In this document: positions 30,819-39,820 of the stretch, piece by piece
Position numbering within the stretch: the first letter of the stretch is position 1
Layout: every line of letters begins with the position of its first letter
Source: Pseudomonas azotoformans
GTDB taxonomy: Bacteria > Pseudomonadota > Gammaproteobacteria > Pseudomonadales > Pseudomonadaceae
DNA length: 64,000 nt
Direction of reading: 5' to 3'
NCBI RefSeq assembly: GCF_900103345.1
Contig: NZ_LT629702.1
Coordinates: 3,410,001-3,474,000 of the forward strand
The notes under the pieces: generated by a model
Told to the model about the DNA's origin: nothing
The model's input: the letters and a program-made list of their open reading frames with translations, nothing else
Database searches by the model: none
Program-made: the position numbers and the translations under genes

Positions 30819-31574
30819 TCAGGACAACTCGGCGATCGTCTTACGTCCGTACCGCCGCTGCGCGTACGACGCCCCCGCAATCATCACCACCAACACCGCC
30901 GCCAACACTGCCGACGAACCGATGGTGCCGAAGTCCAACCCGCCCTTTTCATGGGGCTTGGTAAGGAAGTCACCCAAGGTCGCACCGAACGGCCGGGTCA
31001 GTACAAACGCCACCCAGAACAACAGCACCGAAGAAATTTTGGTGAAGTACTTGAGTGCCACCACCGCCGCAATCGCCGAGCCGATCAACAAGGCGCCGCC
31101 GGCAAAACCCAGCCCTGAGTCATCTGCCAGGAAATCGCCCAACGCGGTGCCCAAGGTGTTGGAGAACAGGATGGCCATCCAGTAGAACAACTCCCCCCGG
31201 AAGGTCTGCACTTTGTTCACGTTCAGCGAATCGCCGCTGAGGTGCCACAACGCGAAGATGATCATCAGGATCGCGATCAGGATCATGGAGCCCGCGGCAT
31301 AACCCAGCCCCAAGGTGCGGTCCATGAAATCCGACATCGTGGTGCCTGCGGTGCTAGTGGACAAAATCACGATCCAGTACAGCACCGGGTTGTAGGTTTT
31401 CGAGCGCAGTTGCGTCACCAGGGTGATCAGGAACACGCTGATCAGCATCATCGAACTGATGGCATAACCGACATTGAGGGTCATCGACAGCAAATCCCCG
31501 GCGGTTTCGCCCAGGGTGGTCGCGCAGATTTTCATGACCCAGAACGCCAGGGTGATCTGAGGAAGTTTATTCAT
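30819..31574 (-). CDS. Four-repeat membrane protein, COG4705-like, function unknown
   Basis: A 251-aa integral membrane protein with about eight hydrophobic segments. It is built from four copies of one unit: Trp, then a hydrophobic run, then (G/S)D, then a turn ending in a Gly-rich aromatic patch. The units start at Trp12, Trp67, Trp132 and Trp187, with acidic partners Asp27, Asp82, Asp147 and Asp202. Every Trp-to-Asp distance is exactly 15 residues. I recognise it only as an uncharacterised membrane-anchored protein of the COG4705 type. The ATG at 31574 (MNKLPQITLAFW) was chosen because a longer frame adds a non-membrane, non-conserved head. Confidence 0.8.
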   Translation of the reverse strand: MNKLPQITLAFWVMKICATTLGETAGDLLSMTLNVGYAISSMMLISVFLITLVTQLRSKTYNPVLYWIVILSTSTAGTTMSDFMDRTLGLGYAAGSMILIAILMIIFALWHLSGDSLNVNKVQTFRGELFYWMAILFSNTLGTALGDFLADDSGLGFAGGALLIGSAIAAVVALKYFTKISSVLLFWVAFVLTRPFGATLGDFLTKPHEKGGLDFGTIGSSAVLAAVLVVMIAGASYAQRRYGRKTIAELS

Positions 31575-31734
31575 AAGGGGGAAGGCTCCAAAGCTCAGTC
31601 TCTCAATAGGCCGACTTATTGGGTTGTCGACAGTGGGCGCAGACTGACGGTGGAGCTGTGAAAAATAGGTGGGCGACGAATGAAAATTCCATAGTATGGC
31701 CACTTCATCGACGACCACTGCAGGAACCCCGGCC

Positions 31735-32367
31735 ATGCCAGACGATATCCATTTCTACGAACCCGCCAACGGCCACGGCCTGTCCCATGACCCGTTCAAT
31801 GCCATCGTCGGTCCACGGCCGATCGGCTGGATCTCGTCCCATGACAACGAAGGTCGCCTGAACCTGGCGCCCTACAGTTTTTTCAATGCGTTCAACTACA
31901 TTCCGCCGATCATTGGATTCTCCAGCGTCGGGCGCAAAGACAGCCTGAACAATATCGAGCAGACCGGCGAGTTTGTGTGGAACCTGGCCACCCGCCCGTT
32001 GGCCGAGCAGATGAACCAGAGTTGTGCCCCGGTATCACCGGACGTGAATGAATTCGAATTGTCCGGGCTGACCCCGGTGGCCTCGAAGATCGTTGGTGTA
32101 CCGCGAGTGGGCGAGAGCCCGGTGTCGTTCGAATGCAAGGTGACGCAAATCATTCAGCTGCAACGTGCCGACAAAGAGTTGGTGCCAAGCTGGCTGGTGC
32201 TCGGCGAGGTGGTCGCGGTGCATATCGCCAAGTGGCTGCTCAAGGATGGCATCTACGACACCGCCGCCGCCGAGCCGATTTTGCGCGGTGGCGGACCGGC
32301 GGATTACTTCCAGTTGGGGCCGGAGGCACTGTTCAAGATGTATCGCCCAGGCGCCGGCAAACCTTGA
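31735..32367 (+). CDS. Flavin-reductase-family FMN-binding protein
   Basis: A 210-aa protein of the flavin reductase / FMN-binding split-barrel family. It has GPRPIGWISSHDNEGRLNLAPYSFFN, the usual flavin-binding opening, then ESPVSFECKVTQI and a C-terminal ADYFQLGP stretch. Such proteins use FMN as cofactor or substrate; some serve two-component monooxygenases. No partner oxygenase is adjacent, so its role is open. The start at 31735 (MPDDIHFYEP) has AGGAA upstream; 31696 is an alternative ATG. Divergent from the four-repeat membrane protein. Confidence 0.84.
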   Translation: MPDDIHFYEPANGHGLSHDPFNAIVGPRPIGWISSHDNEGRLNLAPYSFFNAFNYIPPIIGFSSVGRKDSLNNIEQTGEFVWNLATRPLAEQMNQSCAPVSPDVNEFELSGLTPVASKIVGVPRVGESPVSFECKVTQIIQLQRADKELVPSWLVLGEVVAVHIAKWLLKDGIYDTAAAEPILRGGGPADYFQLGPEALFKMYRPGAGKP

Positions 32368-32384
32368 CTGAAATACAATAAAAC

Positions 32385-32474
32385 GTGGGAGGGGGCTTGC
32401 CCCCGATGGCAATGGCACATTCAACATCGTTGTTGACTGACACACTGCTTTCGGGGGCAAGCCCCCTCCCACAT
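32385..32474. repeat. REP pair (REPIN), family 1, long-spacer form
   Basis: GTGGGAGGGGGCTTGCCCCC and the inverted partner with a ~45-bp spacer containing GGCACATTCAACATC and TGACTGACACACTGC. The same spacer, slightly diverged, recurs at 40855-40948. Confidence 0.9.
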
Positions 32475-32491
32475 TAGATTGTCGGCGTTAC

Positions 32492-32737
32492 TCAGTTGGC
32501 GGCGCTCGCCCAGGTCAGCTGACCCTCTTCATCCACACCGATCAGCCGTTCAAGCTGCACGGTGGCTGCATCATCGGCATCGGCGGCCGTCTTGAACGTC
32601 TGTCCATCCAGGATCTTGTGAAACTGCGGGGCGCCCATGCCATCGAGTGCCTTGACGGCGACGGCGGCGCTGTAGCCCCCTTCACCCGGTACTACGGCAG
32701 ATACGGCTTCGTGGTGGGCAAATTGTTTACGTGCCAT
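32492..32737 (-). CDS. Small conserved hypothetical protein, 81 aa
   Basis: A soluble 81-aa protein beginning MARKQFAHHEAVSAVVPG and rich in Ala and charged residues (FKTAADADDAATVQLERLIGV). AGGACC lies upstream of the ATG. It ends near REP hairpins. I do not recognise a characterised family; it looks like a short accessory protein of pseudomonads. The antibiotic-monooxygenase-like gene lies 42 bp upstream on the same strand. Confidence 0.62.
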   Translation of the reverse strand: MARKQFAHHEAVSAVVPGEGGYSAAVAVKALDGMGAPQFHKILDGQTFKTAADADDAATVQLERLIGVDEEGQLTWASAAN

Positions 32738-32779
32738 GTTGCAGGTCCTGGCCAATGGAAAGTCGGCCATTCTAGACCT

Positions 32780-33121
32780 TCAGCCGGCGAGTTGCAGGTA
32801 CTCGCCGTAGGCGTGTGCGGCGGATGCATCGGTAAAGGTCTGGAAGTCCATGCTGCGCACGACCATGTCGTTCAACAGCTCGGTAAAGATCATCAGCGCT
32901 GGAGAATTGAAGTAGGCGCTCATCGCCTGTTCGCTGCTCCAGAAACCGGAGATCAACCATACATCGGGATCGACCTGGGAATGCTGCAACGAGAATTGCA
33001 GGCAACCCTGAGCCTGGCGGCCCGGTTCGATCAAACTGCTCAAGCGTGCACCGAGTTCGGTACTGCACCCGCTGCGGGCGCGGATAAAGGCCATATGGCT
33101 CGCGGGAATGGGGGTGGACAT
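32780..33121 (-). CDS. Antibiotic biosynthesis monooxygenase (ABM)-domain protein
   Basis: A 113-aa ferredoxin-like protein of the ABM family: ELGARLSSLIEPGRQAQGCL, then DVWLISGFWSSEQAMSAYFNS, the usual dimeric half-barrel pattern. Members include small cofactor-free oxygenases and many uncharacterised proteins. The ATG at 33121 has GGGAGAG upstream. It is divergent from an AraC regulator, which may control it. Confidence 0.75.
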   Translation of the reverse strand: MSTPIPASHMAFIRARSGCSTELGARLSSLIEPGRQAQGCLQFSLQHSQVDPDVWLISGFWSSEQAMSAYFNSPALMIFTELLNDMVVRSMDFQTFTDASAAHAYGEYLQLAG

Positions 33122-33332
33122 GTTCGACTCTCCCGTTGAGAAGTGATGCTCGGCAAGCACTGTGAGGGCGTGTTGCCACAGGATCAAAGATAACGGCGCG
33201 GGTCGGCGCGCGGTTAGTCAATTCCTGTCGGCTTATTGCACAATCCTGCGAGAAGCGTAGGGAGGACGTCTGGCACAGCGGTTTTATTCCAGGGGCCAAC
33301 GCCTTGTTTCAGGGAGATGACAGGCCTTGCGA

Positions 33333-33367
33333 TTGCCTGATTCACGATGTATCGCAGGATCAGGCAA
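33333..33367. promoter_or_regulatory. Perfect inverted repeat upstream of the AraC regulator
   Basis: TTGCCTGAT (33333-33341) and ATCAGGCAA (33359-33367) are exact inverted copies, 17 bp apart, with further short repeats around them (GCAGGAT, GCAAGGAT). The site lies 82 bp before the AraC-family start in the 328-bp divergent region 33122-33449. No gene was seen in this region. Confidence 0.5.
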
Positions 33368-33449
33368 GGATTATGCAGAATCGACGTAACACTATTTGAA
33401 AAGCCGCCGCTAAGCTGAACCCATCGAAGTAGCCCGTAGAGGACGTTCC

Positions 33450-34379
33450 ATGTCGTCGCCCGAACATAAAGCCATCCCCCTCGACGCCGAGATGGAAAAA
33501 CAGCGCGCCGAACTGGCCAGCATCGTGCACCGGCATACCTGGGAGGACGGCTCCTACGGTACGGCCATCACCACCCTGTTTCTGAACCGCCACAACACCC
33601 CGCGCGACTTCATGCCGGTGCTGGTGGAGCCGGCGCTGTGCATCCTGGCCAGCGGCAGCAAGGAAGTACGCCTGGCCGACGAGATCTTTGCCTACGACCC
33701 GCTCAACTACCTGGTGTTCTCGGTGGCGATGCCGGTGGCCGGGCGGATCATCGATGCAACGCCCGAAGACCCGAACCTGTCGGTGCGCATCAACATCGAC
33801 CCGGCGCAGCTCACTGCGCTGATTGCCGAGGCTGGCCCGATGGGCGTACCGTCGCGCCCGACTTCTCGCGGCATGTACGTCGACCGCATCGACGGTCAAC
33901 TGCTGGACGCTGTGCTGCGACTGGCGCGTCTGTTGGACACACCCAAAGACATCGCCATGCTCGCGCCGTTGATCAACCGGGAGATTCTTTATCGCCTGCT
34001 GCGCGGGCCGCAGGGCTATCGGCTGTATGAAATCGCCGTGGCCAACAGTCAGAGCCATCGGGTCAGCCAGGCGATCAAGTGGTTGAACGGCAACTACGAA
34101 CAACCGCTGCGCATCGATGACCTGGCCAAGGAAGTGAACCTGAGCGTCTCGACCCTGCACCACCGCTTCAAGGCGATCACCGCCATGAGCCCGTTGCAGT
34201 ACCAGAAGCAGTTGCGCTTGCAGGAAGCACGGCGGTTGATGATTGCCGAAGGGTTGGAGGCGTCGGCGGCGGGGTATCGCGTGGGGTATGAAAGCCCGTC
34301 GCAATTCAGCCGGGAGTACAGCCGGTTGTTTGGCGCACCACCGTTGCGTGACCTGGCGCGGTTGCGCCAAAGCATCTGA
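33450..34379 (+). CDS. AraC-family transcriptional regulator
   Basis: A 309-aa regulator with an N-terminal AraC-type sensor domain (TTLFLNRHNTPRDFMPVLVEPALCILASG, cupin-like) and a C-terminal double HTH. The HTH reads IDDLAKEVNLSVSTLHHRFKAI, then AAGYRVGYESPSQFSREYSRLFG. Residues of the PF06719-type N-terminus are visible but the ligand is unknown. It is divergent from the ABM gene; the shared region holds a perfect inverted repeat that may be its operator. Confidence 0.9.
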   Translation: MSSPEHKAIPLDAEMEKQRAELASIVHRHTWEDGSYGTAITTLFLNRHNTPRDFMPVLVEPALCILASGSKEVRLADEIFAYDPLNYLVFSVAMPVAGRIIDATPEDPNLSVRINIDPAQLTALIAEAGPMGVPSRPTSRGMYVDRIDGQLLDAVLRLARLLDTPKDIAMLAPLINREILYRLLRGPQGYRLYEIAVANSQSHRVSQAIKWLNGNYEQPLRIDDLAKEVNLSVSTLHHRFKAITAMSPLQYQKQLRLQEARRLMIAEGLEASAAGYRVGYESPSQFSREYSRLFGAPPLRDLARLRQSI

Positions 34380-34395
34380 AAACACCCCCGCATCA

Positions 34396-34497
34396 CTGTA
34401 GGAGCGAGCTTGCTCGCGAAGAACGACCGGACGCCGCATTCATCCAGGCACCCCGCGTTTGCGTCGAGGTTTTTCGCGAGCAAGCTCGCTCCTACAG
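34396..34497. repeat. REP pair (REPIN), family 2
   Basis: GTAGGAGCGAGCTTGCTCGC and its inverted copy. The spacer is the reverse complement of a relative of the spacer at 24054-24152, sharing ACGCGGGGTGCCTG at the same position. Confidence 0.9.
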
Positions 34498-34506
34498 GGT
34501 GCCCGC

Positions 34507-35976
34507 TCAGTCCAAACTGCGGGGTAGTTGCAACGTCACCCGCAACCCACCCTCACGCAAATTCTGCAAACTCACTTCACCGCCATGGCTGTGGGCAATG
34601 TTGCGCGCAATCCCCAGGCCCAAGCCGTATCCCTGTTGCTGTCCGGCCAGGCGGAAGTGCGGTTCGAACACCTGCTCAAGACGCTGTTCCGGCACGCCAG
34701 GCCCCTCGTCATCCACATGCAGGACGAACTCCGCGCCATCGTCCTCGATATGCAGATGGGCGTTCTGCCCGTACTTCAAGGCGTTGTCGATCAGGTTGCC
34801 AATGCAACGCTTGAGCGCCAGCGGCTTGCCCGGATACGCCGCCAGGGCTGCACCGTTCAGCGTGACCCGGCCGTTGCCGTTGGGTGCCACGTAAGGCTCC
34901 ACCAGGCATTCGAGCACATGGTTGAGGTCCACCGGCTCGATGTTTTCGTGGATATCCGTGTCTTTCACGCATTGCAGCGCGCCCTTCACCAGCAACTCCA
35001 GTTCATCCAGGTCGCGGCCGAACTTGGTTTGCAGGTTTTCGTCTTCCAGCAGTTCCACGCGCAGGCGCAGGCGGGTGATCGGTGTGCGCAAGTCGTGGGA
35101 AATCGCACTGAACAATTGGCTGCGCTCCGTCAGGTAGCGGCTGATGCGCTCACGCATGGCGTTGAACGCACGGCCCACTTCCACCACTTCGCTGCCGCCG
35201 CCTTCGGCCACCGGTTCCACGTCCGCACCCAGGGACATGTCCCGCGCCGCCCGCGCCAAACGCTTGAGCGGCCTGCTTTGCCAGTGCACCAGCAGGCCGA
35301 TGAACAGCAACAGGAAACCGCTGGTCAGCACGATAAACCACACCTGCTGGGACGGCAGGCCTTGTTCTTCAAGGCTGGTGTAGGGCTCGGGCAACAGCGA
35401 GGCGATATACAACCATTCGCCCGGGGCGAGCTGGATCTGGGTGACCAGCACCGGCGGGTTCACCGGTTCCAGGGTCAGCGCGTAGTGCGCCCAGGAACGC
35501 GGCAGCTCATCGAGTTTCAGGCCGGCATTGAAGATGCGCAGGTCTTCGGCGCTGACGAACTCCACCGACATATGCACATCGGCGCCGAGGGTCTGTTTCA
35601 ACACCTCATCCACCGCTTCAAGCACCGCCTGTTTACGCGGGGTCTGCGGCAGGATGGCCATGTCCAGCGGACGATCATTGAGGGTCACCACGAAACGCGT
35701 GCCGCCCATGCTACGCAGTTGATCGAGCACCAGCGGGCGGTAGGCCACCGGCAACGAACGGAAGTAACTCACGCTGGCGGTCATCGAATGTGCCAGGCTG
35801 CGAGCGCTGGTGACCAGGCCTTCGAGCTGGGTAGCGCGCAGTTGTGAGACCCAGATCACGCTGGACAGCGCCTGGGCGAACAACACCGCCAACAGCGTCA
35901 GCAGCAGCATGCGCCCCAGCAGCGAGCGCGGCACCGGGAAACGCCGGCGGTGTTCGATCAAATGTTCAGTGGACAT
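34507..35976 (-). CDS. gtrS: Sensor histidine kinase GtrS-like
   Basis: A 489-aa kinase with a membrane segment at about 20-42, a periplasmic sensor, and a second membrane segment near 212-230. HAMP follows (RPLKRLARAARDMSLG), then a DHp box FSAISHDLRTPITRLRL with His294, and HATPase boxes NLIDNALKYG and GYGLGLGIARN. In P. aeruginosa GtrS senses 2-ketogluconate/6-phosphogluconate and phosphorylates GltR to control glucose transport and ED genes. Here it lies in the same gltR-glk-edd order. The start at 35976 overlaps gltR by 11 bp. Confidence 0.9.
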   Translation of the reverse strand: MSTEHLIEHRRRFPVPRSLLGRMLLLTLLAVLFAQALSSVIWVSQLRATQLEGLVTSARSLAHSMTASVSYFRSLPVAYRPLVLDQLRSMGGTRFVVTLNDRPLDMAILPQTPRKQAVLEAVDEVLKQTLGADVHMSVEFVSAEDLRIFNAGLKLDELPRSWAHYALTLEPVNPPVLVTQIQLAPGEWLYIASLLPEPYTSLEEQGLPSQQVWFIVLTSGFLLLFIGLLVHWQSRPLKRLARAARDMSLGADVEPVAEGGGSEVVEVGRAFNAMRERISRYLTERSQLFSAISHDLRTPITRLRLRVELLEDENLQTKFGRDLDELELLVKGALQCVKDTDIHENIEPVDLNHVLECLVEPYVAPNGNGRVTLNGAALAAYPGKPLALKRCIGNLIDNALKYGQNAHLHIEDDGAEFVLHVDDEGPGVPEQRLEQVFEPHFRLAGQQQGYGLGLGIARNIAHSHGGEVSLQNLREGGLRVTLQLPRSLD

Positions 35977-36700
35977 TGCCGGCAACCACGCTGGCTGCCA
36001 GTTGATAACCACTGCCCCGCACGGTGCGGATCAGACGAGGGGGCTTTTCGGTGTCGCGCAGGCGTTGGCGCAGGCGGCTGACGGCCATGTCGACGATGCG
36101 ATCCAGCGGCATCAGGTCGCGCCCCCGGGTAGCGTTGCCGATGGTGTCGCGGTCGAGGATCTGCTGCGGATGGTCGAGAAACAATTTGAGCAAGGCAAAG
36201 TCGGCGCCGGAGAGGATCACTTCTTCGCCGTCCACATGGAACAGGCGGTGGCTGATCATATCCAGCCGCCACTCATCGAATACCAGCACATCGCCGCCGC
36301 TGCTGCGCTCCTGGCCGAACTGGCAACGGCGCAACAAGGCCTTGATCCGCGCTTGCAACTCGCGAGGGCTGAAGGGTTTGCCGATGTAGTCGTCGGCGCC
36401 CAGTTCCAGGCCGATCACACGGTCGGCCTCGTCGGAACTGGCGGTGAGCATGATGATCGGCACCTGCGCCTGGCGCGGGTGCTGGCGGATCCAGCGGCAA
36501 AGGCTGAAACCGTCTTCGTCCGGCAACATCACATCGAGGATGACCAGGTCGCACGGCGCCTCGTTCATCGCCTGGCGGAACCCCGCGCCATCCGGCACCC
36601 CACGCACCTGGAAACCGGCGCGACTGAGGTAGGTCTGCAGCAATTCGCGGATTTCCTGGTCGTCGTCGACCAAGAGGATCGATTTACTGATTACGCTCAC
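35966..36700 (-). CDS. gltR: OmpR-family response regulator GltR
   Basis: A 244-aa response regulator with receiver Asp56 (LVILDVMLPD) and a winged-helix C-terminus (RIVDMAVSRLRQRL...RTVRGSGYQ). The start is a GTG at 36700 with a perfect GGAGGA; this fits SVISKSILLVDDDQE as the receiver start. It lies between glk and gtrS, matching the P. aeruginosa glucose-regulator locus, where GltR controls the outer-membrane porin and ABC system for glucose. Confidence 0.92.
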   Translation of the reverse strand: MSVISKSILLVDDDQEIRELLQTYLSRAGFQVRGVPDGAGFRQAMNEAPCDLVILDVMLPDEDGFSLCRWIRQHPRQAQVPIIMLTASSDEADRVIGLELGADDYIGKPFSPRELQARIKALLRRCQFGQERSSGGDVLVFDEWRLDMISHRLFHVDGEEVILSGADFALLKLFLDHPQQILDRDTIGNATRGRDLMPLDRIVDMAVSRLRQRLRDTEKPPRLIRTVRGSGYQLAASVVAGNVH

Positions 36701-36740
36701 GGGGTCCTCCTTGTTGTTATGGGGTGTTATTGATGGCCTC

Positions 36741-36806
36741 ATCGGGGGCAAGCCCCCTCCCATATTGGAATGCGTTCCAAATGTGGGAGGGGGCTTGCCC
36801 CCGATA
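36741..36806. repeat. REP pair (REPIN), family 1, short-spacer form
   Basis: ATCGGGGGCAAGCCCCCTCC and its inverted copy, with a ~22-bp spacer whose own half-palindrome is TTGGAATGCGTTCCAA. It lies between gltR and glk. Confidence 0.9.
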
Positions 36807-36819
36807 GGGCCATCAGTCC

Positions 36820-37776
36820 CTATGCAAAAGCCTGTTCCAACGCAACGCCAGCCCCGGTCAACCCGGAATACGGCGCGGTCACCAACCACACCGGAATGCC
36901 CTTGAAGTAGTCACTCATGCAGCCTTTATCAGCAAAGCTCCTGGCAAAACCGCTGTGGATAAAGAAGTCGGCAAACCTCGGTATCACCCCGCCCACGATG
37001 TACACACCACCGCGTCCACCGGTGGTCAGCACATTGTTACCGGCGACGCGGCCCAGCCAGATGCTGAACTGGTCCAACACCTCCATCGCCACCGGGTCAC
37101 CGGCCAGGCCGGCGGCCGTGATGGCTTCGGGGGTTTCCAGTACCGGCGCATGGCCGTCGACCGCACAGATCGCCCGGTACAGCCTTGGCAACCCACCACC
37201 GCTCAAAGCGGTTTCAGCGCTGACATGCCCGATCTCGGTGTAGATGTGCTGCCACAGCTGGGTTTCCCGTGGGCTGCTCAGCGGCAGGTCGACATGCCCG
37301 CCTTCCCCCGGCAGCGCCGCAAAGCGGCCACCGCCCAAGTCCAGCAATGTACCGACACCCAGGCCAGTGCCCGGACCGATCACCACCGCAGGCCGCAACG
37401 GCTCCGGCGTGCCCTCGCAGACCACGCGGAATTCGTCGGGCTTGAGGCGGGTCATGCCCAGGGCCATGGCCGAGAAGTCATTGACCAGCAGCAGCTCATC
37501 CACCTGCAACGCCTTGCAAAACGCAGTCTTGCTCAGGCGCCAGTGATTGTTGGTGAATTTAAATTCATCGCCGCTTACCGGGCCAGCGACAGAAAGACAC
37601 ACCGCGCCGATGTCCCCGATTTCCAGGCCTTCCTCTTTGAGGTAGACCTTGATCGCCTCTTCAGGACTCTTGTGATCCGCCGTGGCATGCACACGGATCG
37701 AATGCAGTTCCTGATCCCGCCACAACGCAAAACGGGCATTGGTGCCCCCGATGTCACCGACCAGCGCTAACTTCAC
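36820..37776 (-). CDS. glk: Glucokinase
   Basis: A 318-aa glucokinase that makes glucose-6-phosphate for the Entner-Doudoroff path. The ATP-binding start is [28 protein letters not shown] and a GEGGHVDLP stretch follow, and GGVIPRF lies near the C-terminus. It overlaps edd by 4 bp, so edd-glk translation is coupled. Confidence 0.95.
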   Translation of the reverse strand: MKLALVGDIGGTNARFALWRDQELHSIRVHATADHKSPEEAIKVYLKEEGLEIGDIGAVCLSVAGPVSGDEFKFTNNHWRLSKTAFCKALQVDELLLVNDFSAMALGMTRLKPDEFRVVCEGTPEPLRPAVVIGPGTGLGVGTLLDLGGGRFAALPGEGGHVDLPLSSPRETQLWQHIYTEIGHVSAETALSGGGLPRLYRAICAVDGHAPVLETPEAITAAGLAGDPVAMEVLDQFSIWLGRVAGNNVLTTGGRGGVYIVGGVIPRFADFFIHSGFARSFADKGCMSDYFKGIPVWLVTAPYSGLTGAGVALEQAFA

Positions 37777-39599
37777 TTAAGCGTCTCCAAGGCAGAGGTA
37801 AAGGCGCTTGCGCCCTGCTCTGCGGAGCTTGCGGCCAAGCGCATAAATGCAAACAGCTCGCGACCGGCCCCCACGTTGTTACCCAACAGGCCCGTGGCAG
37901 GCGCGCGCGCTGCAAATTCTTCGGCGTCCACCTTAAGCTCCAGGGTGCCCTTCACGCCATCCACGCGAATGATATCGCCATCGCGCACCCGCGCCAGTGG
38001 TCCGCCGCTCTGGGCTTCGGGGTTGACGTGAATCGCGGCGGGGATCTTACCCGACGCGCCCGACATACGCCCGTCTGTTACCAGCGCGACCTTGAAGCCA
38101 CGGTCCTGCAACACCCCGAGGAACGGCGTCATCTTGTGCAATTCCGGCATGCCGTTGGAGCGCGGGCCCTGGAAGCGCATCACCGCGACGAAGTCTTTTT
38201 CCAACTGGCCGGCCTTGAACGCGTCGGCCAGGTCCTGCTGGTCCTGGAACACCACGGCGGGCGCTTCGACAATCTGGTGCTCAAGGGCCACGGCCGAGAC
38301 TTTCATCACGCCACGCCCCAGGTTGCCTTCCATCACGCGCAAGCCGCCCTCGGGCGAGAACGCACGGGCCACGGGACGCAGGATGCTTTCGTCGAGGCTC
38401 TCGATGGGGCCGTCGCGCCAGATCAGCTCACCGTCGACCAGGAACGGTTCCTGGGTGTAGCGGCTCAGGCCCTTGCCGGCCACGGTGTTGACGTCTTCGT
38501 GGAGCAGACCGGCTTCGAGCAGCTCGCGGATCAGGAACGACATGCCGCCCGCCGCCTGGAAGTGGTTGATGTCAGCCTTGCCGTTCGGATACACGTGGGA
38601 CAGGGTCGGCACCACTTCGGAGAGGTCGGCCATGTCGTCCCAGGTGAGGATGATGCCCGCCGACATGGCGATGGCCGGCATGTGCAGGGTGTGGTTGGTC
38701 GAGCCGCCGGTGGCATTGAGCGCGATGATGGAGTTGACGATGGATTTCTCGTCGACGATCTCGCCGATCGGCGTGAAGTTGCCGTTGGCCTTGGTCAGGC
38801 GCGTGACTTGGTGCGCGGCTTCGCGGGTCAGCGCGTCACGCAGCGGCGTGTACGGGTTGACGAACGAGGCGCCTGGCAGGTGCAGGCCCATCACTTCCAT
38901 CAGCAACTGGTTGGTGTTGGCGGTGCCGTAGAAGGTGCAGGTGCCGGGGCTGTGGTAGGACTTCATCTCCGATTCCAGCAGCTCTTCGCGGGTGGCCTTG
39001 CCTTCAGCGTAGCGCTGGCGCACATCGGCCTTCTGCTTGTTGGAAATGCCCGACGGCATCGGCCCGCCCGGTACGAAGATCATCGGCAAGTGACCGTAGC
39101 GCAGCGCGCCCATCATCAGGCCGGGGACGATCTTGTCGCAGATGCCCAGCATCAAGGCCGCGTCGAACATGTTGTGGGACAGCGCTACCGCCGTAGACAT
39201 GGCGATGACTTCACGGCTGAGCAGGCTCAGCTCCATGCCCGGTTCGCCCTGGGTCACGCCGTCGCACATCGCGGGCGTGCCGCCGGCGAACTGGCCGACC
39301 GAGCCGACTTCGCGCAGGGCTTTCTTGATCTGTTCAGGGAAATGTTCGTACGGCTGGTGCGCCGAAAGCATGTCGTTATATGACGAAACAATTGCCACGT
39401 TGGCGGCATTCATCATGCGCAGGCTATTTTTATCTTCAGTGCCGCAACCGGCCACGCCGTGGGCAAAGTTGGCGCATTGCAGCTTGCCGCGCATCGGACC
39501 GTCGCTGGCTGCGCCGCGAATAAGCGCAAGGTAAGCCTCGCGGGTGGCGCGGCTGCGGGCGATAAGCCGTTCGGTGACCTCAAGAACGCGGGGATGCAT
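37773..39599 (-). CDS. edd: Phosphogluconate dehydratase
   Basis: A 608-aa ILVD/EDD-family [4Fe-4S] dehydratase that turns 6-phosphogluconate into KDPG. The family stretches [18 protein letters not shown] and [16 protein letters not shown] are intact, with Cys residues in [11 protein letters not shown] and LGICDK positions typical for the cluster. It is the first gene of the minus-strand edd-glk-gltR-gtrS block and divergent from gap, with two HexR-type sites between. Confidence 0.95.
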   Translation of the reverse strand: MHPRVLEVTERLIARSRATREAYLALIRGAASDGPMRGKLQCANFAHGVAGCGTEDKNSLRMMNAANVAIVSSYNDMLSAHQPYEHFPEQIKKALREVGSVGQFAGGTPAMCDGVTQGEPGMELSLLSREVIAMSTAVALSHNMFDAALMLGICDKIVPGLMMGALRYGHLPMIFVPGGPMPSGISNKQKADVRQRYAEGKATREELLESEMKSYHSPGTCTFYGTANTNQLLMEVMGLHLPGASFVNPYTPLRDALTREAAHQVTRLTKANGNFTPIGEIVDEKSIVNSIIALNATGGSTNHTLHMPAIAMSAGIILTWDDMADLSEVVPTLSHVYPNGKADINHFQAAGGMSFLIRELLEAGLLHEDVNTVAGKGLSRYTQEPFLVDGELIWRDGPIESLDESILRPVARAFSPEGGLRVMEGNLGRGVMKVSAVALEHQIVEAPAVVFQDQQDLADAFKAGQLEKDFVAVMRFQGPRSNGMPELHKMTPFLGVLQDRGFKVALVTDGRMSGASGKIPAAIHVNPEAQSGGPLARVRDGDIIRVDGVKGTLELKVDAEEFAARAPATGLLGNNVGAGRELFAFMRLAASSAEQGASAFTSALETLK

Positions 39600-39719
39600 G
39601 TGTAGAACTCCAGGCTAACGGATGTGGCGACCTGAGTGTCTATGCTGATCAAACGCCCGCAGCGCATGGGATGGCAGGGAGTCGTTTGGATCATCGGACC
39701 AGTTGATTCAGGTCACTCG

Positions 39720-39734
39720 TTGTAGATTGAACAA
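39720..39734 (-). promoter_or_regulatory. HexR operator (edd side)
   Basis: TTGTAGATTGAACAA fits the HexR consensus TTGT-N7-ACAA exactly. It is 121 bp before the edd start. HexR represses edd and gap-1 in Pseudomonas until KDPG releases it. Confidence 0.75.
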
Positions 39735-39781
39735 AATATTGCCACTAAAAAGGCTTGTTTTCTATTTTTATGCGAATAATC

Positions 39782-39796
39782 TTGTAATTCTTACAA
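39782..39796 (+). promoter_or_regulatory. HexR operator (gap side)
   Basis: TTGTAATTCTTACAA fits TTGT-N7-ACAA exactly and is palindromic over TGTAA/TTACA. It ends 24 bp before the gap ATG, close enough to block that promoter or early transcription. Confidence 0.85.
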
Positions 39797-39820
39797 CAAA
39801 TCGACGACAGGCACTTTCCA

